Source: Clostridia bacterium
GTDB lineage: Bacteria; Bacillota; Clostridia; Christensenellales; UBA1242
Assembly: GCA_017408305.1 (NCBI GenBank)
Contig: JAFQUU010000032.1
Span: 1-40,015 of the forward strand
DNA length: 40,015 bases
Direction of reading: 5' to 3'
Positions 8,078-15,435 of the stretch are shown here, in pieces. The position numbers were made by a program, and so were the translations under genes. How positions within the stretch are numbered: position 1 is the stretch's first letter; every line of letters begins with the position of its first letter. The notes below the pieces were generated by a model. It did not search any database. It had not been told where the DNA came from and was given only the letters and a program-made list of their open reading frames with translations.

Positions 8078-9811
8078 ATGAAACAAAAACAGCCACTTTC
8101 AAATTTTGATTTAAATCAAAAATTGTTTTGTTTTCCACTGTTTGTGGGGTTGTTTTGTCAAATGGACAAAAAATGTGTTTGTTGTTATGTTGATAAAAAA
8201 AGTGGTGAAATAAAATTAAAATCTTTTAACGCAAAAAACAGTTTGTTTTATCATGCTGGTATTCCTATTTTGCGAGGTATAGAATTTTTTGTTTTTTCAA
8301 TTATTAGTTATTTTCAAACGCTTAAAATTTTTGCATGGCATAGAAAATCTATCAATGCAGAAAAAGAAAGCCTTGATATCTTAAAAAAAACTTTGCTTGT
8401 GATTGGGATTGCAATTTTAATGGTAATAGGTGCCCTGTTTGTTGGGTGGGGAATTTTTGGGACACTTCCAAGCAAAATTGGGTTTTGGATTTTTCCAAAC
8501 AACTACAGTCCCGTTTTAAAAAAATTTTGTATTGCACTTGTTCGGCTTGCACTAATTGTCCTACTAATTTTAACGCTTTGGTTTGTGCCAAAATTTAAGG
8601 CACTTTGCAGGTTTAACACAGCAGGGAATATTACAATAAAAGGCAAAAATTTTTCTTCATTAAACTTTTTTAATGTTGTATCTCTTGCTTTACTCATAGA
8701 TGTTTTTGTGGTAACATTATTAGGGCTTACAGGAAATTTTTTACTTATCTTTCTTGTAAATATTGTTTTGTTTTTGCTGGCAAGTGGAGTGAGTTTTGAA
8801 ATTTGCTTGTTTCAAGAAAAAAAAGGTGGTTTGTTAGAAAAACTTTGTATGCTGACAAGTTTTTTGTTTTTCAGCCCTTGTGGTAAAACGGAAAAACAGG
8901 TGGCAAATGGCGTTATAATGGAGTGTGAACTTATGAAAAATGAAGATAGGGTATTGCTTGAAGAAAATGATTTGGGTCATGGAGAGGTGGCACTTGCGTT
9001 TGTGCTTGCAGATGTAAAAAATGCTTTAAAAAAAGCAGGCATTGAAGATTTTGGTGAGGCTGAGTGGCTGGTTGCAAATGTTTTGGGTGTTAAAAAACTT
9101 GACATAAGATTTGTAAAAGCCGTTACCTCTCAGGAAAAAAGAAAAATAGATATGGCACTTGAAAGGCGTCTTAATCACGAACCAATTGACAAAATTTTTG
9201 GGTTTACAGAGTTTTATGGTTTAAAATTTAAGGTAAATAAAAATGTTTTATCGCCAAGGCAAGAAACTGAACTTCTTGTTGAAAATGTCCTAAAAGAAAT
9301 TGAAGGAAAAAAAGTGCGTGTCCTTGATTTATGCACAGGCAGTGGTGCAATTGCAATTTCAGTTGCTAAGCACTCTCAGGCCGAAGTTTTGGGGGTAGAT
9401 ATAAGTGAAAGTGCATTAAGCATTGCAAAGTTTAATGCCGAAAACTTAGGGGCAAATGTAAAATTTAAGCATTCTGATATGTTTTCAAAACTTGGAAGAA
9501 ACAAGTTTGACATTATTGTCAGCAATCCTCCATACATCAAAACCAACGAAATTGAATTACTAGAAAAAGAAGTTAAGAACTTTGACCCCAGAATTGCACT
9601 TGATGGTGGCGAAGATGGTCTTTACTTTTATCGCTTAATTGCAAGCCTTGCACCAATGCACCTTAAACCAAAAGGCAAACTTTTTTTGGAAATTGGGTTT
9701 AGGCAGGGTACAAAACTAAAAAAACTATTGACAGAGAACTTTGAAAATATTAAAATACTAAAAGATTATGAGGGTAAACAACGAATTGTTGTTGCTACAA
9801 AAAAAGGATAA
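8078..9811 (+). CDS. prmC: Fusion: degenerate DUF1385-like membrane domain + PrmC release-factor glutamine methyltransferase
   Basis: 577 residues in two parts. Residues 1 to ~285 form a membrane region with about five hydrophobic segments. Its start (IPILRGIEFFVFSI) and end resemble DUF1385, a membrane family often encoded just before prmC, but the His/Cys cluster of DUF1385 (HGAEHK, HPRCGT) is not found. Residues ~305-577 are PrmC: helical N-domain, SAM motif VLDLCTGSGAIAIS and catalytic SNPPYIK. PrmC methylates the GGQ glutamine of release factors, and prfA follows directly. An internal ATG at 8933 has GGAG nine bases before it and would yield free PrmC. No ribosome site is visible at 8078. 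PrmC identity is sure; DUF1385 origin is inferred. Confidence 0.88.
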   Translation: MKQKQPLSNFDLNQKLFCFPLFVGLFCQMDKKCVCCYVDKKSGEIKLKSFNAKNSLFYHAGIPILRGIEFFVFSIISYFQTLKIFAWHRKSINAEKESLDILKKTLLVIGIAILMVIGALFVGWGIFGTLPSKIGFWIFPNNYSPVLKKFCIALVRLALIVLLILTLWFVPKFKALCRFNTAGNITIKGKNFSSLNFFNVVSLALLIDVFVVTLLGLTGNFLLIFLVNIVLFLLASGVSFEICLFQEKKGGLLEKLCMLTSFLFFSPCGKTEKQVANGVIMECELMKNEDRVLLEENDLGHGEVALAFVLADVKNALKKAGIEDFGEAEWLVANVLGVKKLDIRFVKAVTSQEKRKIDMALERRLNHEPIDKIFGFTEFYGLKFKVNKNVLSPRQETELLVENVLKEIEGKKVRVLDLCTGSGAIAISVAKHSQAEVLGVDISESALSIAKFNAENLGANVKFKHSDMFSKLGRNKFDIIVSNPPYIKTNEIELLEKEVKNFDPRIALDGGEDGLYFYRLIASLAPMHLKPKGKLFLEIGFRQGTKLKKLLTENFENIKILKDYEGKQRIVVATKKG

Positions 9812-9815
9812 AAAT

Positions 9816-10892
9816 ATGTTTATTGAAACAACTAAAAAATTTAAAGAACGCTATGATGAACTGACAGACCTGATTATGAAGCCTGAAATTATCGCTGATA
9901 ACAAGGAGTGGAAAAAACTTGTTAAAGAAAGAAGTGGCCTAGAAGAAATTGCAAACAGCCATGTGGAGTATGAAAAAGCCCTTCTTGACAAAAAGGGTAT
10001 GGAGGAAACCATTGCCACAGAAACTGACCCTGAAATGAAAAAGTTTTTTGAAGAAGAACTGTATGAACTTAATGGCAAAATCTCACAAATGGAAGAGGAA
10101 ATAAAAATTCTTCTTCTTCCAAAAGATGAAAACGATAGTTCAAACGTTATTATGGAAATTAGGGCAGCAGCAGGAGGCGAAGAAAGTGCACTTTTTGGCG
10201 TTGAGCTTTTGAATATGTACAGGCGTTATGCCGAACGCCAACGTTGGCAAGTTGAAATGATTGATATTTCTGAAACCGAACTTGGTGGCATTAAGGAATG
10301 CACATTTATGATTAAAGGCAAAAATGTGTATAAAAACCTTAAGTTTGAAAGTGGCGTGCATAGGGTGCAAAGGGTTCCTGAGACTGAATCTCAAGGCCGT
10401 GTGCATACTTCAACCACAACTGTTGCTGTGCTTCCTGAAATGGAAGAGGTGGATTTTGAAATTCAGGAAAAAGACCTTCGCATTGACACATATCGTGCAA
10501 GTGGGGCAGGTGGCCAGCATGTTAACAAAACAGACAGTGCAATCCGTATGACTCATATACCAACAGGCATTGTGGTTTGCTGTCAGGATGAACGCAGTCA
10601 ACTTAAAAACCGTGAACGAGCAATGAATATCATGAAAAGTAAACTTCATGACTTTTATCAAAACCAAATTACAAGCGAGTATAAAGAAAATCGTCGCAGT
10701 CAAATTGGAAGTGGCGATAGAAGCGAACGCATAAGGACATACAACTTCCCACAGGGCAGAATAACTGACCATCGCATCAATTTTTCAATGTACAGTATGT
10801 CAAGTTTCCTTGATGGAGATATTCAAGAAATGATTGATGAACTGCTCCGTGCAGACCAAAAACTAAAACTTGAAGAAGCAAGTGGTAAATAA
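9816..10892 (+). CDS. prfA: Peptide chain release factor 1
   Basis: Reads UAA and UAG and triggers peptide release. The 358-residue product is full length. The codon-recognition tripeptide is PET within RVPETESQGR, the class RF1 position, and the catalytic loop is GAGGQHVNK. Domain 1 is the N-terminal helical region (MFIETTKKFKERYDEL). An earlier in-frame start inside prmC is rejected because ATG 9816 gives the family N-terminus and follows AAAGGATAAAA. It sits four bases after prmC, whose product modifies its GGQ motif. Confidence 0.97.
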   Translation: MFIETTKKFKERYDELTDLIMKPEIIADNKEWKKLVKERSGLEEIANSHVEYEKALLDKKGMEETIATETDPEMKKFFEEELYELNGKISQMEEEIKILLLPKDENDSSNVIMEIRAAAGGEESALFGVELLNMYRRYAERQRWQVEMIDISETELGGIKECTFMIKGKNVYKNLKFESGVHRVQRVPETESQGRVHTSTTTVAVLPEMEEVDFEIQEKDLRIDTYRASGAGGQHVNKTDSAIRMTHIPTGIVVCCQDERSQLKNRERAMNIMKSKLHDFYQNQITSEYKENRRSQIGSGDRSERIRTYNFPQGRITDHRINFSMYSMSSFLDGDIQEMIDELLRADQKLKLEEASGK

Positions 10893-10893
10893 G

Positions 10894-11307
10894 ATGATCA
10901 AATTTGTTGAAAGTAGTTCCATGAAAGTTGATGTTTTAAAGCATCAACAAAAGCAAATTTCTTCTTTAGACAAAATTGAAAAGGTGCTTGAAGCAAAAAA
11001 GGCACTTGGTTTTGACATTGCCATGGATAATCAAACGGTGGGTTTTGCCATGGTAAGAGAATATCAAAATAACAAATATTTTTTGTGGGTGTATGCAATT
11101 GATAAAAAATTCCAAGGTCAAGGGCTTGGTAAAAAATGCTTGAAAGAGTTTTTAGTGTTTTTAAAGCAAAACTATGGTTGCACCGAACTTTCAACAACTT
11201 ACAAAATGGGAAATACTGTAGCAAAAAATTTATATGAAGGCCTTGGCTTTCAAGAAATAGAAAAAGTTGAAGAAGAAAAAGAAGTGGATATGATTTTAAA
11301 ATTATAA
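10894..11307 (+). CDS. GNAT-family N-acetyltransferase
   Basis: A 137-residue single-domain GNAT protein. The acetyl-CoA-binding motif is QGQGLGKKCLKEF, preceded by the strand LWVYAIDKKF and followed by the family element NTVAKNLYEGLGFQEIE. The acceptor cannot be told; GNAT proteins next to translation genes often modify ribosomal proteins, but this one is shorter than and unlike RimI in its start. It begins two bases after prfA with only a weak ribosome site, so it is probably translated by coupling. The ORF-extended start at 10870 lies inside prfA and is rejected. A strong terminator follows. Confidence 0.85.
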   Translation: MIKFVESSSMKVDVLKHQQKQISSLDKIEKVLEAKKALGFDIAMDNQTVGFAMVREYQNNKYFLWVYAIDKKFQGQGLGKKCLKEFLVFLKQNYGCTELSTTYKMGNTVAKNLYEGLGFQEIEKVEEEKEVDMILKL

Positions 11308-11338
11308 AAAGTGGCTTGCGAAACAAGTCACTTTTTTT
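11306..11338. terminator. Bidirectional terminator between GNAT gene and 11337 gene
   Basis: Stem GTGGCTTG/CAAGTCAC (11311-11318 with 11324-11331, one G-U pair), flanked by A and T runs on both sides, so it works in both directions between convergent genes. Confidence 0.85.
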
Positions 11339-12194
11339 ACAAACTTTTGTCCAAATCTTCTTCAGGTGAAAATCCATTTAGAAGCTTTTCGCAATACTCT
11401 GAAATAAACTGTGATGCATTTACGGCGTTATCAAAACTTTGCGAGATGTGCTGGCGATTTTCATCTTCTCCTGCAATAAAATGCACTGTGCAGTTTGGCA
11501 AGTTGTGGTTTACATACTTCGCATAAGCATTAACAATATCAACACAACCTTCCAAAAATGCCACTGCAAAAGTGGAAGACACAAAAAATGGTTTTTGAAA
11601 TTTATCATTTAAAATGTCAATTTGCAAAATTGTTGGCTCTTTGTCGCCTTCTTGAAGATTAATTTCATTTTCAATAAAAAATTTTTTAAACAAACTTTCT
11701 TCTTTGCCACAAGAAATTGTATTGCGATAGTCCCTTTTTTTAATTCCATTTTTGTTTTTTGCAAAAAAAACAAAATCGCTGTTTGGTGAAGAATAAACTT
11801 TGTGCCCAAATTTTTCTTCCATAATTGTTTGGATTTCTACAATGTTTTTTGCAACCTTATTAATGTGTTTATCCAAAAGTTTGGTGCCATAGATGCTCTT
11901 GTCGTTTTCCATCATATAATTTAAGATATTTTTGTATGCAAACCACTTTCCAAATAAAATTCTGCCTTGTGGGTCGCTTACAATATCAAAATTTCTTGCA
12001 TCATAAGCAAAGTTGTTTTTTTGCGAGTTAAGATAGTCCAAATCACTATTAATTAAAAATTCTTCCTGAAGTGTTGCAGGTTGATTAAGTGTTGCAGGTG
12101 TAATTTCAAAAGTTTGGTCATAAAAACCTTGTGATTTTTCTAAAAATGCATCAGCATCTAATTTTTGCTTTTTTCTAAATAGCCCAAATGCCAT
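11337..12194 (-). CDS. Hypothetical protein, 285 residues
   Basis: I do not recognise this protein. It looks cytoplasmic and soluble, with no signal peptide or membrane helix. The N-terminus is MAFGLFRKKQK, and Gln/Thr-rich linkers precede a mixed alpha/beta body; the C-terminus is acidic. Segments such as GRILFGKWFAYKNILNYMM and FFVSSTFAVAFLEGCVDIVNAYAKY look like ordered structure. AGGAGA precedes ATG 12194. The gene has its own promoter and ends in a shared terminator, so it is a single-gene unit. It opens the accessory block. Confidence 0.8.
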   Translation of the reverse strand: MAFGLFRKKQKLDADAFLEKSQGFYDQTFEITPATLNQPATLQEEFLINSDLDYLNSQKNNFAYDARNFDIVSDPQGRILFGKWFAYKNILNYMMENDKSIYGTKLLDKHINKVAKNIVEIQTIMEEKFGHKVYSSPNSDFVFFAKNKNGIKKRDYRNTISCGKEESLFKKFFIENEINLQEGDKEPTILQIDILNDKFQKPFFVSSTFAVAFLEGCVDIVNAYAKYVNHNLPNCTVHFIAGEDENRQHISQSFDNAVNASQFISEYCEKLLNGFSPEEDLDKSL

Positions 12195-12214
12195 AGTAAA
12201 TTCTCCTGACTTTT

Positions 12215-12243
12215 GTTATATCACAGGTTTGAAAGGTTGTCAA
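12215..12243 (-). promoter_or_regulatory. Promoter of the 11337-12194 gene
   Basis: Minus-strand TTGACA (12243-12238), 17-bp spacer, TATAAC (12220-12215). Confidence 0.75.
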
Positions 12244-12264
12244 TAAATAAAAAAAGCCCAAGAT

Positions 12265-12801
12265 TTAAGGCTCTTTGATTATGATTTTTGCGTTAATAAA
12301 ATTGATTTGTCTATGCTGTTGGTGTCTAAGTTCTGGTCTTCGAAAACATAAAAGGTCAAACGCTTCCCACACAAACACCCAAGAAAAAATGCTAATTGCC
12401 CCTTGCACAACAACCAAAATTTCTTTAAAGGTTAGGACAAGTGAAATTGTTAAAGTGCATAGGCCAATAAAAAGTGTAATTAATGCAAACCAAATATAGT
12501 TTTTCAGTTTTCTTTCGCTTTCAACAAATTCGTTATAATAGTAGTTTTTGATTGCAGTGGATATGGTTTCGTGGTCATACTTTTTTGTTGTGATTTCAAG
12601 GGTTAAGTCTTCCTTGATTGGCACATCTTTTACTGCGTTTTCCAAAAATTCAGCAAAATCGCCACTAATCACTTTTTGGTTGTTTTCTGCAAATGGCGAA
12701 ATCACATTTTTGCTATCATTAAGCGAAATTTGCACAGGGTTTGATGGTGGACTTACCCTATTTTTTTTAAGATTTCTTTTTGCTTTTCCGTACTTTGTCA
12801 T
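12265..12801 (-). CDS. Hypothetical membrane protein, 178 residues
   Basis: Not recognised. The basic, Asn/Lys-rich N-terminus (TKYGKAKRNLKKNR) is followed by a soluble stretch and then two hydrophobic segments (about residues 107-127 and 133-155). A His/Gln/Asn-rich tail follows, probably cytoplasmic. The same frame stays open upstream to 12999, but that extension reads through a tRNA gene and its terminator. ATG 12801 has GGAGA directly before it and a promoter above, so I start there. A short GC hairpin plus T run beyond the stop (about 12250-12270) may terminate it. Confidence 0.75.
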   Translation of the reverse strand: MTKYGKAKRNLKKNRVSPPSNPVQISLNDSKNVISPFAENNQKVISGDFAEFLENAVKDVPIKEDLTLEITTKKYDHETISTAIKNYYYNEFVESERKLKNYIWFALITLFIGLCTLTISLVLTFKEILVVVQGAISIFSWVFVWEAFDLLCFRRPELRHQQHRQINFINAKIIIKEP

Positions 12802-12820
12802 ATTTTCTCCTGATATTTTC

Positions 12821-12849
12821 AGTATAACAGTCCAAAAAGCAAATTGCAA
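12821..12849 (-). promoter_or_regulatory. Promoter of the 12265-12801 gene
   Basis: Minus-strand TTGCAA (12849-12844), 17-bp spacer, TATACT (12826-12821). Confidence 0.7.
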
Positions 12850-12860
12850 ATTTTTGGCAA

Positions 12861-12890
12861 TAAAAAAACAAACCCGAATGGTTTGTTTTT
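12861..12890 (-). terminator. Terminator of tRNA-Glu
   Basis: Stem CAAACC/GGTTTG (12869-12874 with 12880-12885) with seven T on the minus strand directly after it, a few bases beyond the tRNA 3' end. It could also work on the plus strand. Confidence 0.8.
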
Positions 12891-12896
12891 TTAGAT

Positions 12897-12971
12897 TGGT
12901 ACTCCTAAGGGGAATCGAACCCCTGATTCCACCGTGAGAGGGTGGCGTCTTAACCGCTTGACCATAGGAGC
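12897..12971 (-). tRNA. tRNA-Glu (anticodon CTC)
   Basis: A 75-base gene with encoded CCA. The acceptor stem pairs GCTCCTA with TAGGAGT (first pair G-U), the D arm is TGGTCAAGCGGTTAAGACG, and the T arm is AGGGGTTCGATTCCCCT. The anticodon arm is CCACC-CTCTCAC-GGTGG, loop bases 3-5 being CTC, which reads GAG. This CTC isoacceptor is usually the minor of two glutamate tRNAs. It is transcribed alone from its own promoter and ends at a hairpin. It stands at the edge of the accessory block, a frequent place for integration, though I found no repeat of its 3' end nearby. Confidence 0.96.
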
Positions 12972-12987
12972 ATATATTTATAAAAAT

Positions 12988-13016
12988 ATTATACCACAAA
13001 CCTTTGAGTTTTGCAA
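12988..13016 (-). promoter_or_regulatory. tRNA-Glu promoter
   Basis: Minus-strand TTGCAA (13016-13011), 17-bp spacer, TATAAT (12993-12988), 16 bases before the tRNA 5' end. Confidence 0.85.
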
Positions 13017-13053
13017 GGGTATTTTAAAAAAATTAGTGAGTTTTTGATTTTGT

Positions 13054-13082
13054 TTGACTTTTTGAAGTGCGTTTAATATATT
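13054..13082 (+). promoter_or_regulatory. Promoter of the MFRFG gene pair
   Basis: TTGACT at 13054-13059, 17-bp spacer, TATATT at 13077-13082, ten bases ahead of a strong ribosome site. Confidence 0.75.
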
Positions 13083-13102
13083 TATATCAAAGGGGGTGGA
13101 AT

Positions 13103-13291
13103 ATGTTTAGGTTTGGGACAGGTTTTGGAATTCTTGAATGTCCGTTAAGTGAATTTTTTAATGAGGATATTTACGGTGAAGATGCAAATCAAGACAAAGA
13201 AGAAACGCTTGAAAATATAAAATTTTCAAACAAAAAAAAGCTAAAATACCTAAAAGTGGCCTTTGAAGAAACGCTTGATATGGAAAGATAG
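13103..13291 (+). CDS. Small protein, MFRFG family copy A (62 residues)
   Basis: A small charged protein I do not recognise. It starts MFRFGTGFGILECPLSEF and ends KVAFEETLDMER. The next gene has the same start pattern (MFRFG-x-G-x3-L-x-C-x-LSEF) and the same end pattern (FEE-x2-D-x-ER), so the two are paralogues with a variable middle. The middle here is acidic and then lysine-rich. ATG 13103 follows AGGGGGTGG; an in-frame start at 13067 lies inside the promoter. The two genes are ten bases apart and form one operon. No membrane helix, no zinc knuckle; a single conserved Cys. Confidence 0.8.
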   Translation: MFRFGTGFGILECPLSEFFNEDIYGEDANQDKEETLENIKFSNKKKLKYLKVAFEETLDMER

Positions 13292-13301
13292 GGAGTAGGT
13301 T

Positions 13302-13508
13302 ATGTTTAGATTTGGTTATGGCATTGCACCGTTAAATTGCAAATTAAGTGAATTTAACCACGAAAAAGGTAAACCAACAAATGAACCCGTGAAGCGTAAG
13401 TTTTACAATTCTTATGCGTTTCAAGAAGAACCATTGAAATATAAGAAAAAAAAGAAGTTGAACAGTAAACCAAAAACTTTTGAAGAAGAATTTGATGTGG
13501 AGAGATAA
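13302..13508 (+). CDS. Small protein, MFRFG family copy B (68 residues)
   Basis: Paralogue of the gene before it. It starts MFRFGYGIAPLNCKLSEF and ends KTFEEEFDVER; the middle is strongly basic (KKKKKLNSKPK), in contrast with the more acidic middle of copy A. GGGAG lies eight bases before ATG 13302. Opposite charge in the middles could mean the pair binds each other, but this is only a guess. Function unknown. It is probably cotranscribed with copy A from the promoter at 13054. Confidence 0.8.
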   Translation: MFRFGYGIAPLNCKLSEFNHEKGKPTNEPVKRKFYNSYAFQEEPLKYKKKKKLNSKPKTFEEEFDVER

Positions 13509-13567
13509 AATCTTCTTTTTTTGAATATAATAGATTTTTTTTGAATAGTTTACTTCAAGGAGAATTT

Positions 13568-13933
13568 ATGAATAAACTTGATAAAATCCATAAAGAACTA
13601 GATTTTTATACGCAAACAGGCTTGGCGATTAAACTCAACTCTTTACGTGCGGCAAGAGCAAGCCTAAAAATTGATACAGTCAAGTATTCAATTGTTGGAG
13701 CGAGTGTTGGATTGTTTGGTGGCGTGGGAGAGTTTTTGCTTGCAAGTAGGATTGAGGATTGGAATTGTATTCTTTCGCCTGCAGAGTTTGGGCTTGCAGT
13801 TGGGGGCACCGCTTTTATTTGCATAAGTGCTGTGCCTATAGGCTGTTATTTGTTTCACAAACGCAAATTTTTAAAAAATTATGAAAAAAACAAGGATATT
13901 AAAATTCCACTTGGTGATGAATTAAAAATGTAG
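13568..13933 (+). CDS. Hypothetical two-helix membrane protein (121 residues)
   Basis: Not recognised. An N-terminal amphipathic region with an RAARASLK stretch is followed by two hydrophobic segments (about residues 39-61 and 73-98), rich in Gly and small residues, the first ending SRIEDWNC. A short basic cytoplasmic tail (HKRKFLKNYEKNK) follows. Both ends are probably inside the cell. ATG 13568 has AAGGAG seven bases before it; an in-frame start at 13541 has none. It lies between the MFRFG pair and the NlpC/P60 gene on the same strand. Confidence 0.72.
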   Translation: MNKLDKIHKELDFYTQTGLAIKLNSLRAARASLKIDTVKYSIVGASVGLFGGVGEFLLASRIEDWNCILSPAEFGLAVGGTAFICISAVPIGCYLFHKRKFLKNYEKNKDIKIPLGDELKM

Positions 13934-13968
13934 GGAATATTTTTGGTGTTTTTTGCAAAAATCATGTT

Positions 13969-14373
13969 ATGAATAAAAATAAGATAGAGAAATTTTTCAG
14001 TGTTGCAGAAAAATATCTTGGTTTCCCGTATGTTTGGGGTGGTGAAAGTCCAAAAACATCTTTTGATTGCTCGGGGTTTATATACTGGGTAATGAAAAAG
14101 GCAAAACTTGGAAGAGCAAAAAGACTTACCGCCCAAAAAATTTTTTACAAGTTGTGCTATAAAATCAAAACCTGTGAAATACAAAGGAGAGACTTTCTTT
14201 TTTTTGAAAAAACATATAAAACTAATAGGCGAATAACACATGTTGGTGTGTATGCTGGAGAGGGGCTTATGCTTCATTGTGGTTCAAAAAATGGCGTTGA
14301 ATATGTGGATTTAAAATCTTCGCCCTTAAAAAACAATTTTTATTGTGCAGGTCGCCCTAAAATGTTCTTATAA
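13969..14373 (+). CDS. NlpC/P60-family cysteine peptidase domain protein, no signal peptide
   Basis: A 134-residue single domain. Catalytic Cys is in SFDCSGFIYWV (about residue 36), and the His is in THVGVYAGEGLMLHCGS. The N-terminal EKYLGFPYVWGGESP is typical. The family cleaves gamma-D-Glu to diaminopimelate or similar peptide bonds in cell wall peptides. There is no signal peptide or wall-binding domain, so it may work on recycled muropeptides in the cytoplasm or be exported another way. No ribosome site is visible before ATG 13969. It ends at a long palindromic terminator. Confidence 0.85.
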   Translation: MNKNKIEKFFSVAEKYLGFPYVWGGESPKTSFDCSGFIYWVMKKAKLGRAKRLTAQKIFYKLCYKIKTCEIQRRDFLFFEKTYKTNRRITHVGVYAGEGLMLHCGSKNGVEYVDLKSSPLKNNFYCAGRPKMFL

Positions 14374-14407
14374 AAAATCGCCACTTCGATAGTGAAGTGG
14401 CGATTTT
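14374..14407. terminator. Long palindromic terminator, copy 1 of the AATCGCCACTTC hairpin family
   Basis: 14-bp stem (14374-14387 with 14394-14407), loop GATAGT, ending in T runs on both strands. It serves NlpC/P60 on the plus strand and the MKIGR gene on the minus strand. Near copies occur at 14793, 15193, 16146 and 17392. Confidence 0.85.
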
Positions 14408-14714
14408 ATTTTTCATGTTCTTGCTCTAATGAGTTTAAGTTCTTCAAGTGTTTTGCAAGGTTTTTATTTCTAATATTTATTACTGATTGTTTAAGTTTGG
14501 AAAACTTTGGTAAGTCTATGCCAGGCACAAAAACACAGCACCAATTACGCCTGTATGTTCTTGCACCTTTCTCAACCCCCTCGGCTTTTTGCATACTTTT
14601 AAAGTCTTTCCACCAGCTATAACCTTCACGAATTTTACCATTGCCTAAAAGATAAATTTTATTAGTTTCGAAATTTAATCTACCTATTTTCATGCCACCT
14701 GAACCACCTGGCAT
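14406..14714 (-). CDS. MKIGR family protein, copy 1 (102 residues, long form)
   Basis: First of four tandem paralogues of a family I do not recognise. Shared core: (M)KIGR, then [LD]-x-F-x-TKKIYLLGN-like, then [KP][IL]R-[DE]-x-Y-x-W, then RRNW or RRNDW. This copy starts MPGGSGGMKIGR and continues past RRNW with a second half (FVPGIDLPKFSKLKQSV to EQEHEK) shared only with copy 2. The second half is basic and probably helical. AAAGGAGG lies before ATG 14714, and a perfect consensus promoter stands above it. No signal or membrane helix. Confidence 0.8.
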   Translation of the reverse strand: MPGGSGGMKIGRLNFETNKIYLLGNGKIREGYSWWKDFKSMQKAEGVEKGARTYRRNWCCVFVPGIDLPKFSKLKQSVINIRNKNLAKHLKNLNSLEQEHEK

Positions 14715-14743
14715 AATATTTACCTCCTTTCTGCTTTGACTAT

Positions 14744-14772
14744 ATTATATTTTGAGAGAAGAAAATTGTCAA
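14744..14772 (-). promoter_or_regulatory. Perfect consensus promoter of MKIGR copy 1
   Basis: Minus-strand TTGACA (14772-14767), 17-bp spacer, TATAAT (14749-14744). Confidence 0.9.
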
Positions 14773-14792
14773 ACAAATTAAATCACATAGCA

Positions 14793-14826
14793 AAAATCAC
14801 TACTTCGATAGTGAAGTGGCGATTTT
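14793..14826 (-). terminator. Palindromic terminator, copy 2 of the hairpin family
   Basis: Same hairpin as at 14374, loop GATAGT, with an imperfect left arm (ATCACTACTTC against GAAGTGGCGAT). It follows MKIGR copy 2. Confidence 0.8.
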
Positions 14827-15127
14827 ATTTTTCATGTTCTTGCTCTAATGTGTTTAAGTTTTTCAAGTGCTTTGCAAGGTTTTTATTTCTAATATTTATT
14901 ACTGACTGTTTAAGTTTGGAAAACTTTGGTAAGTCTATGCCAGGCACAAAAAGACAACACCAATTGCGCCTGCCAGTTGTTGCACCTTTTTCAATCCCCA
15001 AACCTTTTCGCATACTTTTATTTTCTTTAAGCCAATCATAATCATCACGAATTTTAGCGTTACCTAAAAGCCCCATTTTCTTAGTTTCAAAGTTAAGGGT
15101 TCCCATAGGCCTTCTTCCAATTTTCAT
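14825..15127 (-). CDS. MKIGR family protein, copy 2 (100 residues, long form)
   Basis: Paralogue of copy 1. The second half (from RRNWCC to EQEHEK) differs from copy 1 at only about two residues, while the first half differs more. The N-terminus is MKIGRRPMGTLNF, like copies 3 and 4. The DNA of the gene end and terminator is nearly the same as in copy 1, displaced by 419 bases, so the unit of duplication is gene plus terminator. AAAGGAG precedes ATG 15127, and the gene has its own promoter. Function unknown. Confidence 0.8.
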   Translation of the reverse strand: MKIGRRPMGTLNFETKKMGLLGNAKIRDDYDWLKENKSMRKGLGIEKGATTGRRNWCCLFVPGIDLPKFSKLKQSVINIRNKNLAKHLKNLNTLEQEHEK

Positions 15128-15152
15128 AATGTCTCCTTTTGTATTTTTAAGT

Positions 15153-15182
15153 ATTATACGATAATAGTGTATGAAAAGTCAA
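15153..15182 (-). promoter_or_regulatory. Promoter of MKIGR copy 2
   Basis: Minus-strand TTGACT (15182-15177), 18-bp spacer, TATAAT (15158-15153). Confidence 0.75.
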
Positions 15183-15192
15183 CAATATAGCA

Positions 15193-15219
15193 AAAATCGC
15201 CACTTCGATAGTGAAACAG
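15193..15219 (-). repeat. Degenerate copy 3 of the hairpin family
   Basis: Left arm AAAATCGCCACTTC and loop GATAGT are kept, but the right arm reads GAAACAGCG and no longer pairs fully. It lies just after MKIGR copy 3. Confidence 0.7.
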
Positions 15220-15226
15220 CGTTTGA

Positions 15227-15397
15227 TTACCAGTCATTTCTGCGAGATTTGGCATCTTTAGCAATACCCTTGCCTTTTGCCATTCTTTCGTTTTCTTTAA
15301 ACCAATCGTAGTCGTCCCTTAAAGGGGTGTTGCCAAAAAGGTAAATCCTTTTTGTTTTAAAACCCAAAGGACCAGTAGGTCTTCTTCCAATTTTCAT
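15227..15397 (-). CDS. MKIGR family protein, copy 3 (56 residues, short form)
   Basis: A short ORF below usual length cutoffs. It translates as MKIGRRPTGPLGFKTKRIYL, then FGNTPLRDDYDWFKENERMA, then KGKGIAKDAKSRRNDW and a stop. It matches the first halves of copies 1 and 2 and ends where they continue into the second half. The C-terminal 34 residues equal copy 4 but for one change. A weak purine stretch (GAGAGATGAG) precedes ATG 15397. The gene starts 39 bases after the copy 4 stop, so it may share the copy 4 transcript. Confidence 0.75.
   Translation of the reverse strand: MKIGRRPTGPLGFKTKRIYLFGNTPLRDDYDWFKENERMAKGKGIAKDAKSRRNDW
15229..15331. repeat. Direct repeat, 103 bases, unit A
   Basis: Matches 15438-15540 at all but two positions, offset 209. 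It covers the 3' coding part of MKIGR copy 3, indicating recent duplication or gene conversion. Confidence 0.9.
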
Positions 15398-15435
15398 ACT
15401 CATCTCTCTTTTTCAGTTTCATAATTATTTTATAA

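Noticed and set aside
12897..12971. tRNA-Glu as an integration site with attachment repeats
   Set aside because: I found no second copy of the tRNA 3' end and no integrase gene in the window.
12265..12999. Longer 244-residue version of the 12265-12801 protein
   Set aside because: The extra N-terminal part is a translation of the tRNA-Glu gene, its terminator and a promoter. ATG 12801 has a good ribosome site.
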